Assembly: GCA_934047225.1 (NCBI GenBank)
Contig: OW204000.1
Coordinates: 18,494,001 to 18,558,000 of the forward strand
DNA length: 64,000 nt
Origin: Ypsolopha sequella
Lineage: Eukaryota; Arthropoda; Insecta; Lepidoptera; Ypsolophidae
Direction: 5' to 3'
In this document: piece by piece, positions 60,401 through 64,000 of the stretch
How positions within the stretch are numbered: position 1 is the stretch's first letter
Layout: the number at the start of each line of letters is the position of its first letter
Made by a program: the position numbers and the translations under genes
The notes under the pieces: model-generated
What the model was told of the DNA's origin: nothing
Seen by the model: only the letters and a program-made list of their open reading frames with translations
The model's database searches: none

Positions 60401-62617
60401 TTAAAATTAAAAAACACCAAGCTCATGGCATACCTCAGAATATTTTTTTTCTGGCCTAATATTATTGATTTGGTTAGATGATTTATTCTCCTTGATCTGA
60501 AAAAAAAAAACGACCTAAATTTAAATTTATTTAATTGTAAAAAAGATCATTATTTCTTATTTGATTAGGTACTATTCTTTAAACGAATTTAATTAAAAAA
60601 AATTGTTGCATTTTTTGACTACTTTGCTGAAATGGAGATAAAAACTATGTTCCCCCTTTATTACAGAAAGTTTATGACCAATGACCTAAACATACACCGC
60701 ATCGAAGAAATGCTCAAAAAAAAAATTAAAACACATGCTCTACTGATCAATAATCAGATTTGACTTATAAAAATACAAAAATGAAACACTTTCCCTTCAA
60801 AAATCACAAGTAGGTATTAAAATAAAAAATTATATGGGGAGGAATGTGAATTTTATTTGCGTCGTTTTAAAAGTTTTTCATTCAGAGTGGTTCAGTAGTA
60901 GAGCACATGTGGTTTAATTTTCTGAGTAAGTCATTAATTATTTTTCAATGCATGTGCTCGTAAAGGCCCACTTTTTATGCATCAAAACCGAACAGAAAGT
61001 CGATTATTTTGCCCTAGGGCTTTATTATTATTTTTTTTTTAAATTTGTTTGCAATGGTTGGCTAACCTGCAGCCTTTCCTGTGTACCATAGATGTTATAA
61101 TTTTTTTTCCACTGTTTAACGGCTCTGGATACAATCCTTTTGAGCCAATCATAATTTAAAGTTCACAAGATTATATTTGTTTTCATTTCCTCACACTATG
61201 CATTGAAAAACGTAGTATGATACACGGGCGTAAAAGCAATAAATTACTCGGTTACGTTTAAAACACTCGCTACGCTCGTGTTTTAAATCGTCCTCGTAAT
61301 TTATTCCTTTGCGCCCTTGTAGCATAAACTACTATTATCTACTCCCATAAAGCAATAAGGTAATTACAACATCAAAAGCGGTTTTATAAGTACCTACCTT
61401 GTTTGACCGATGTTATAATATTACTGCAATCTTTAGTGAAATTGTTTTTGATGGACAATATGGACATAGATAAAGTATTGTGTGCAACTGGACATAATTA
61501 GACATTGGGACACTCGTCCAAGAAAACTCAAACAAGCACTTGTGTCCCAATGTCTCACATTATGTCACAGTAGCACAAAATACTATTATTTTATCATATA
61601 CATACATAGATTTTAAATAAAACTTATTAATAATAATAAGTTTTTAAATGTGTAAACTTATACGGAGAGCGCTGGCCGTTGGAATTCAGGTTCCAGCCTA
61701 CCCTAATAGCCAGAGTTCCAATTATTCTGTGTTCTTGTATTTTTTTGCGTCAATAAAGATTTTTTCATTTTTTCATTTTCATAGATGCATTGATATATTA
61801 TTTTATTGAAGTATCGAAGCATGTAAATAAAATAGGGCAAGTAAAGCAAAATTCTCTTGACATGAAAAGAATTTAAAAATTAATTCCTATGTGCACATCT
61901 ATGCAGCGGCACTTACACTTGCCTTCTTTTTTACTTATTGAGTAAAAATAGGCAAAAAACAAATAAGATCATCAGCTGTACACATACCTCTTCATTAGAA
62001 TCCAGTGGTGCATAATTAGTTTTAGCGGCCTGAAAAAAAAGGATAGGTAATTTCTACTCCTTTATATTTCATATCCGTGAATGCAGTCTATAGTTGCACT
62101 GATTTGTGGAGTGAGTAGTTATTTTTTGTTTAAGTTGCTATTTCCTTCTATAAGATTTCTATGACCGAAGGTCTAGAATGCGCCATCGATGCAGTGTCTT
62201 TCCATCATACTTAATGGCTCTCTCACACATTGACAAACACGGTATGGTGAGTAGGATAGATAGACGCTGTACCTGGACTGAAGTACCTACCAAAAAGAAA
62301 TTGTGGTTTAATTTAATTAATCAAAATTATAACTCACCACAAATTGCTTTTGAATTATTTTATGCCCCTGTACTAAGGGGCAACGACGTTTAGAGTTTTT
62401 TGGCTGCATCGGCGCACGCTTTTCTTCACTTTTTACTGGCATCTGATCTGAAATAAAAACCAACTATTTACATGCTATATACCATTTCCCGCCTTTTTAT
62501 GTCATTTGGATTTGTAACCTACCCATGTAAAAATTATTCGTAATTTTTAACATTATTGTCCTTACCGTTGTTGGTTAGAGACTCTTCGAGTTGAAGGTCT
62601 GTTTTCTTTTCTGTATC
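42233..62617 (-). CDS. Cassette-exon gene with AT-hooks (overview of the locus)
   Basis: More than 20 tiny exons on the minus strand, almost all a multiple of three long and in phase 0 at both ends, fall into paralogous classes. These are P (27 codons, AT-hook), Q (31 or 33 codons, 'FPCxVKLVDL'), R (16 codons), S (21-22 codons), T (14 codons), U (14 or 17 codons) and X (15-16 codons). They recur along 20 kb in partly repeated order, with introns that are paralogous too. The encoded protein would be polar and basic with several AT-hook-like RGRP/GRP cores, so a nuclear DNA-binding role is plausible (inference). No known gene is recognised. The 5' start and the exact splicing are unknown, and some copies look dead. 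Confidence 0.65.
42522..43889. repeat. Tandem duplication of ~0.5 kb
   Basis: Unit 1 (42522-43047) and unit 2 (43048-43889) both start 'actacacctgctcggaaag' and end 'ccctcggtgaacaatgtact'. Unit 2 carries a 385-bp insertion (43353-43737) and lacks about 70 bp present in unit 1. Each unit holds the inverted pair 'aagtggccagtattatttt / atgatactggccactt'. Confidence 0.85.
43353..43737 (+). mobile_element. Poly(A)-tailed retro-insertion
   Basis: Present in unit 2 of the duplication but absent at the matching point of unit 1 ('gaaggaaataaaaagtgaca'). It ends with a 13-A tail after 'cttagtgggaaaatg'. The same 3' words ('tgtatgggctaagatccctt') occur, diverged, inside the hAT MITE near 15790-15850. 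It is a short LINE 3' fragment or SINE. Confidence 0.75.
43889..44347 (+). mobile_element. TIR-flanked tyrosine-recombinase fragment
   Basis: The outer ends are inverted: 'TTTCATCCCATCTATT' on the left and its complement on the right. Inside, 44064-44294 encodes 'TPENIRDAFNVIKNILPCKS', 'REKYLKAYDNFLIWKNANGT' and 'SESVFLAYFKE', which resembles the N-terminal SAM-like domain of Crypton-type tyrosine recombinases of insects. The catalytic domain is missing; the frame ends in unrelated residues. The family assignment is from memory of similar insect proteins and is moderate. Confidence 0.5.
44382..44429 (-). CDS. Cassette gene, exon class X (copy 1)
   Basis: 48 bp between 'gatgtgctttcag' and donor 'gtaagg': 'KSNKRIRPKKDIIIVK'. 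Phase 0 at both ends. Paralogous to 50571-50615. Confidence 0.6.
44919..45145. mobile_element. hAT MITE with 8-bp target duplication
   Basis: The ends CAGTGTTGCCAGAT / ATCTGGCAACACTG are flanked by 'gcgggcgc' on both sides (44911-44918 and 45146-45153). 227 bp. Confidence 0.85.
45154..46463. other. No gene recognised
   Basis: Contains a tRNA-like palindromic scrap ('gcaagttcaaatccc' near 45769 and 'gggtttgaacccacg' near 45880) and words shared with 63361-63415 ('cgcgtgcaaaagagatggca'). No exon could be supported. Confidence 0.4.
46464..47018. mobile_element. Identical 176-bp direct repeats, possible TRIM
   Basis: 46464-46639 and 46843-47018 are identical as far as I can read, starting 'tgttcagaactcatttcagg' and ending 'ggtaagattccgttcaa'. 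The ~203 bp between them ends in 'ttaggagga', a possible polypurine tract directly before the second repeat. That is the layout of a miniature LTR retrotransposon; a primer-binding site was not found. Confidence 0.55.
47353..47433 (-). CDS. Cassette gene, AT-hook exon P1
   Basis: 81 bp, phase 0/0, between 'acattttcag' and donor 'gtatgt'. Reads 'KIKNKRGRPKKVKRGPKKAL' then 'DSLQKNK'. RGRP is a canonical AT-hook core, which binds the minor groove of AT-rich DNA. Best preserved of the three P copies. Confidence 0.7.
47525..47617 (-). CDS. Cassette gene, exon class Q' (copy 1)
   Basis: 93 bp, phase 0/0, between a 'tttcag' acceptor and donor 'gtatgt': 'ITVAKGFFPCFVKLVDLKLQ' then 'DPASYLNYLAK'. It is clearly related to the 33-codon Q exons further right through 'FPCxVKLVDL' and the 'YLxYxxK' end. 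Confidence 0.7.
47692..47739 (-). CDS. Cassette gene, exon class R (copy 1)
   Basis: 48 bp, phase 0/0, acceptor 'ttatctgtttcag', donor 'gtaatt': 'VKVQNKNGNNLIKDNG'. Confidence 0.65.
47793..47978 (+). pseudogene. LINE C-terminal fragment
   Basis: Reads 'NALRVQYNNAFRMLLGLPPS' and 'DDFYAVRRKKCASLLSRVRG', the end of an insect LINE ORF2. It is followed by a 3' UTR and an ATT-rich tail to about 48100. Reverse transcriptase absent; sense-opposite to the cassette gene. Confidence 0.75.
48548..49309. mobile_element. 762-bp insertion with 9-bp target duplication
   Basis: 'ATGGAGTAA' lies on both sides (48539-48547 and 49310-49318). The surrounding sequence matches 35880-36030, where the site is empty ('caaatggagtaacaaggacg'). 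Inside lie a TATA-like 'tgtatataaaaagcc' near 48860 and no long frame. A 9-bp duplication would fit Mutator-like elements, but the terminal repeats are weak. Confidence 0.7.
49553..49740 (-). repeat. ~360-bp dispersed repeat, partial copy
   Basis: 'ttggctaacctgcaacctttcc' words and 'cactgttgaacgggtctgga' match the copy at 60945-61330. Just right of it, 49735-49900 and 50225-50420 are direct duplicates ('gggtgccagtgtaattta', 'aaacagacaataaagctttt'). Confidence 0.55.
50033..50083 (-). CDS. Cassette gene, exon class U (copy 1)
   Basis: 51 bp, phase 0/0, acceptor 'catttttcag', donor 'gtatgt': 'ATIDTENNNTSQHCNKE'. Resembles the exon at 61988-62029 mainly at its borders. Confidence 0.5.
50571..50615 (-). 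CDS. Cassette gene, exon class X (copy 2)
   Basis: 45 bp, phase 0/0, acceptor 'ttgctttcag', donor 'gtaagt': 'RANKRIRPKKDLIVM'. The basic 'KRIRPKK' core is shared with 44382-44429 and may act as a nuclear localisation signal. Confidence 0.6.
50690..50870. mobile_element. Foldback MITE, copy 2 of the family at 23030
   Basis: Shares 'tatttgacaggactaacctt' and 'tttaagcgtcctgtc' with 23030-23215, inverted around the centre. Confidence 0.6.
51095..51540 (-). pseudogene. LINE ORF2 C-terminus and 3' tail
   Basis: Minus-strand frames read 'CSDYRIEKGVLRWFGHALAQ', 'NESRLTKDIYSAQIEGTV' and 'LGRPRRMYADQIGDILKKG', the usual end of RTE-like ORF2 proteins, with a frameshift between them. The 3' tail 'gtagtctctgc' and 'aggcgtgagtc' follows. 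This is the source of the short tails at 14397, 27620 and 33345. Confidence 0.75.
52250..52330 (-). CDS. Cassette gene, AT-hook-derived exon P2
   Basis: 81 bp, phase 0/0, acceptor 'gaacagtttcag', donor 'gtatgt': 'IMKKKIGRSIKVRRGPKKQL' then 'GSLKRDK'. The core is GRS instead of GRP, so DNA binding by this copy is doubtful. Confidence 0.6.
52391..52791. mobile_element. Foldback element with 10-bp target duplication at an exon border
   Basis: Arms of about 160 bp are inverted ('gttccgagattcggggttcg', 'acttcatcttgtaaggtaac'). 'CATATCTTTG' occurs at 52381-52390 and again at 52792-52801, the second copy being the end of exon Q'2 and its donor region. Confidence 0.8.
52797..52889 (-). pseudogene. 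Cassette gene, exon class Q' (copy 2), donor destroyed
   Basis: Still an open 31-codon frame, 'ITVTKSLILCFLKLVDLKLQ' then 'DPASYLNYLTK', with a good acceptor. The donor reads 'AT' instead of 'GT' and a foldback element is inserted there, so it should not splice normally. Confidence 0.65.
52979..53026 (-). CDS. Cassette gene, exon class R (copy 2)
   Basis: 48 bp, phase 0/0: 'VKVQNENRNNLIKDTG', acceptor 'cctgttttag', donor 'gtaact'. Confidence 0.6.
53130..54319. repeat. 140-bp satellite, 8.5 copies
   Basis: Units begin 'ctttggcatacagtattagc' at 53130, 53270, 53410, 53550, 53690, 53830, 53970 and 54110, plus a half unit at 54250-54319. Only a handful of positions vary (for example 'catgata/catggta', 'gcggcaac/gcggcacc'). 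Each junction holds an inverted pair 'gctaatactg...cagtattagc'. It lies in an intron of the cassette gene. Confidence 0.95.
54758..54888. mobile_element. Short MITE
   Basis: The inverted ends 'ttactacaaaacggtgttta' and 'taaacaccgttttgtagtaa' extend about 45 bp inwards. Very high arm identity. Confidence 0.75.
54927..54968 (-). pseudogene. Cassette gene, exon class T (copy 1), acceptor destroyed
   Basis: 42 bp: 'LQLIDMETKAKNEM' with a good donor 'gtaagt', but the acceptor is 'tttttcat' where the paralogue at 57518 has 'tttttcag'. Confidence 0.55.
55051..55116 (-). CDS. Cassette gene, exon class S (copy 1)
   Basis: 66 bp, phase 0/0: 'IKENKSANQITNNN' then 'SPEKNDSE'. Acceptor 'tttttttttcag', donor 'gtaagc'. 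Confidence 0.65.
55450..55548 (-). CDS. Cassette gene, exon class Q (copy 4)
   Basis: 99 bp, phase 0/0: 'VTKDSSSTNQFPCCVKLVDL' then 'FQNNSPYLKYFKE'. Acceptor 'attgttatag', donor 'gtagga'. Confidence 0.65.
55549..55815 (+). mobile_element. Helitron 3' part ending in CTAG
   Basis: The end 'cacgcgggcgaagccacggg' plus 'cagaagCTAG|T' is the typical lepidopteran Helitron terminus: a GC hairpin a few bases before CTAG, inserted before a T. The 5' boundary lies somewhere after the exon at 55450-55548. Its insertion removed the end of exon 55816-55894. Confidence 0.65.
55816..55894 (-). pseudogene. Cassette gene, exon class Q' (copy 3), broken by Helitron
   Basis: Aligns with 47525-47617, but a 4-bp deletion shifts the frame to a stop and the last ~14 bp with the donor are replaced by the Helitron end. 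Confidence 0.65.
55981..56028 (-). CDS. Cassette gene, exon class R (copy 3)
   Basis: 48 bp, phase 0/0: 'VKVQNKNGNNLIKETG', donor 'gtaact'. Confidence 0.6.
56572..56670 (-). CDS. Cassette gene, exon class Q (copy 5)
   Basis: 99 bp, phase 0/0: 'VTNDSSSTNQFPCCVKLVDL' then 'FQNDSPYLKYFKE', donor 'gtaaga'. Confidence 0.65.
57080..57165. mobile_element. Small foldback
   Basis: The arms 'gtaggtactaaagttttttt' and 'aaaaaactttactacctac' are inverted around a 35-bp loop. Confidence 0.6.
57518..57559 (-). CDS. Cassette gene, exon class T (copy 2)
   Basis: 42 bp, phase 0/0: 'VKLIEVETKSRNEM', acceptor 'tgtttttcag', donor 'gtaagt'. Confidence 0.6.
57642..57707 (-). CDS. Cassette gene, exon class S (copy 2)
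   Basis: 66 bp, phase 0/0: 'IKENKSAHQITNNN' then 'RPEEKDSE', donor 'gtaagc'. Confidence 0.65.
58466..58546 (-). CDS. Cassette gene, AT-hook exon P3
   Basis: 81 bp, phase 0/0: 'IVKNKGGRPIKVRRGPKKQL' then 'GSLKSHK'. Keeps a GRP core. Acceptor 'aaatttccag', donor 'gtatgt'. Confidence 0.65.
58647..58694 (-). CDS. Cassette gene, exon class R (copy 4)
   Basis: 48 bp, phase 0/0: 'VKVQNKNENNLIKDTG', donor 'gtaact'. Confidence 0.6.
59228..59326 (-). CDS. Cassette gene, exon class Q (copy 6)
   Basis: 99 bp, phase 0/0: 'VTNDSSSTHQFPCYVELVDL' then 'FKNDSAYLKYFKE', donor 'gtagga'. Confidence 0.65.
59822..60345 (+). repeat. Dispersed 'GGTTCC...CTTGGCCGG' repeat, long copy
   Basis: Begins 'tagggttccatacctcaaat' with 'ttgtccgtctgtctgtctat' and ends 'gagtccgactcgcacttggc'. 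Part of it (60090-60220) matches 9285-9420. Confidence 0.65.
60434..60496 (-). CDS. Cassette gene, exon class S (copy 3)
   Basis: 63 bp, phase 0/0: 'IKENKSSNQINN' then 'IRPEKKYSE'; one codon shorter than the other S copies. Donor 'gtatgc'. Confidence 0.6.
60945..61330 (-). repeat. ~360-bp dispersed repeat, copy 2
   Basis: Reverse-oriented copy of 5155-5512, with an extra inverted pair 'aaaacactcgctacgctcgt'. Confidence 0.75.
61988..62029 (-). CDS. Cassette gene, exon class U (copy 2)
   Basis: 42 bp, phase 0/0: 'AAKTNYAPLDSNEE', acceptor 'ttttttttcag', donor 'gtatgt'. Confidence 0.55.
62338..62447 (-). CDS. Cassette gene, upstream exon
   Basis: 110 bp: enters with two bases, leaves in phase 0. 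Reads 'QMPVKSEEKRAPMQPKNSKR' then 'RCPLVQGHKIIQKQFV', which is basic. Acceptor 'tttttatttcag', donor 'gtgagt'. Unlike the repeated exons it seems to be single-copy. Confidence 0.6.
62566..62617 (-). CDS. Cassette gene, most 5' exon seen
   Basis: Reads 'DTEKKTDLQLEESLTNN', leaving one base that joins in phase with 62447. The donor 'gtaagg' is good; the acceptor is weak ('ggcaaaag' before 62617 or 'gatacag' before 62610). The start codon must lie further right. Confidence 0.45.
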
Positions 62618-62765
62618 CTTTTGCCGAAAATAGATACAAACATGCTTCTTCACAATAAATACCTACAATACAACCTCAAGTCCTACTAAACTCACTCAAC
62701 CTCCCTCAACAATTATAACAATAAATTGACAATAATAGTCAATCAAATCAATCAATCTCACAAAC

Positions 62766-63321
62766 CCTGCGGTCCGTAATAGAATTACATAGATAAAAGC
62801 TATGAATGAATTAAAGTGTGAGCGATGACTGGTCCGTAATTTGTGAGCTAGCAAACGATGTGAAAGATAGCTTATGATTCGGACCGCATTAAAAAAGATA
62901 CATCTTAACCATAACCTCTTATCACAGAATTATTTCGTCAAAGTGCCGTGATTCGTGATGGAACAAGAAGAGTTTGTAGCACTGTTCTTTAACGTAGACT
63001 CAGATAGCGACGAAAAAATATATATACATATAAATTCTTCCTTTTCGACGAAAAGTTCCACACGACTTTTTATTTGTTTCTCTCATGGCCGAATAAAACA
63101 TATACTATGGTTTGTCTGATTTGAACTGCTGAAATAATGGAGCGAAAACAATTTTTGACATTCCATTCCGTTCAACGCTCACATCGCCTCACCTCCGTCG
63201 CATGAGCCATGAAAGTCATACGAATGAATGAACGCATTTGCTTCACTCATGGATTATTAGCCATTCACCTCATTCATTCGTAATCGATTTTAGCGAAATA
63301 ATTCTATTTCGGAACGCGGGG
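62766..63321 (+). mobile_element. TIR element with small ORF
   Basis: The ends 'ccctgcggtccgtaatagaa' and the complement of 'ccccgcgttccgaaatagaa' are inverted. An ORF at 62958-63119 reads 'MEQEEFVALFFNVDSDSDEK' and then unrelated residues, possibly the N-terminus of a lost transposase. Confidence 0.5.
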
Positions 63322-63427
63322 TGATAGACATTCATAAATTAATCTCTCGCAGGTTCCTCCAGTGACAGCAGGATAGCGTATACAATTTTTAACGCGTGCG
63401 ACAGAGATGGCATTAGAAACCATTCTC

Positions 63428-63524
63428 CCTGCGGTCCGTAATAGAATTACAATGGATCATAAGCCATTCACTTCATACTTTCGTAATCGATTTTAGCGAC
63501 ATAATTCTATTTCGGAACGCAGGG
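63428..63524. mobile_element. 97-bp MITE of the same family
   Basis: Ends as in 62766-63321 ('ccctgcggtccgtaatagaa', 'ttctatttcggaacgcaggg'), with 'tcgtaatcgattttagcga' shared inside. Confidence 0.65.
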
Positions 63525-63719
63525 ATTGCGACCCCTAATTTATGAACGCCGTCGTGTAGAAGCACCCAAACATCAGTTGTCATTTTTTCATAGATGAAAC
63601 ATTAAAAATTAAAATCTAAACTAAGTGATCTACAAAAGAAAAAATTCGACAAGCTAAACCTATCTAAAACAGAAAAATTAAATGAAGTAAAAAATATATA
63701 AATAAAATAATTTGAAATT

Positions 63720-63885
63720 CTAATTTATAAAACCAATGGAAACTTTGCAATAGCAGCATACACAACACATAGGTAATAAGGTTTTGTATAATAACAATTG
63801 AATGGATTTTGAATTTATGTGTTCTCTTTCGATTAATTAGAAAAAGGCGAGCTTGTCACAATCCGGCTGCGAAACCACTCTGTCA
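63720..63885. mobile_element. MITE family 'gcagccggattgtgaaa', half copy
   Basis: Only the right half is present, ending 'cacaatccggctgcgaaacc'. Related to 18752-19103 and 30362-30763. Confidence 0.6.
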
Positions 63886-64000
63886 ACCGTTCCAAAGTGA
63901 AAACGAAGAGCTCCGAACAATTCTTGAAGTCATTCCTTCCTATACCTTGACAGAAATTTAAAATTCACTTTCGACAGTTAAATTTTATACACCGTAAATT

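Overview
The window looks like nuclear DNA from a moth or butterfly (Lepidoptera). Its genes are split by introns with GT/AG borders, the non-coding DNA is AT-rich, and most of it is transposon debris: MITEs, foldback elements, tRNA-derived SINEs, RTE and CR1/Jockey-type LINE remnants, Helitron 3' ends and hAT, PIF/Harbinger-like and mariner-like pieces. The species assignment is inference from the repeat types; no search was possible.

Layout. (1) About 1-15.3 kb, + strand: the last six coding exons of Su(z)12, a Polycomb repressive complex 2 subunit, with its C2H2 zinc finger and C-terminal VEFS box. The 5' part of the gene lies left of the window. (2) About 19.5-29.5 kb, + strand: a gene I do not recognise. 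Four exons join with matching phase, two more upstream are possible, and the stop codon is at 29524-29526. (3) 29.76-34.11 kb, - strand: METTL22, a seven-beta-strand methyltransferase, five exons, complete coding sequence of about 280 codons. Genes 2 and 3 converge and their poly(A) signals lie about 30 bp apart. (4) 36.8-41.0 kb, - strand: a long LINE with an almost intact ORF2 (endonuclease plus reverse transcriptase) and an ORF1 fragment with an FP25K-like domain. (5) 42.2 to beyond 62.6 kb, - strand: the most unusual locus, an apparently undescribed gene made of more than 20 very short exons. Nearly all begin and end in phase 0 and fall into a few paralogous classes (AT-hook exons, 'FPCxVKLVDL' exons, 'KVQNKNxNNLIKD' exons, 'IKENKSxNQI' exons and others). 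They recur in cassettes along 20 kb, with some copies decaying and others broken by transposons. A 140-bp satellite (8.5 copies) sits in one intron.

A second theme is local duplication of exon borders. A 73-bp unit carrying a Su(z)12 3' splice site is present three times, about 170-180 bp carrying the SAM-binding part and 5' splice site of a METTL22 exon is duplicated, and about 40 bp around a 5' splice site of the unknown gene is repeated. In that gene another 5' splice site lies inside one arm of a transposon-derived inverted repeat. Several insertions can be dated and bounded exactly from target-site duplications and paralogous empty sites.
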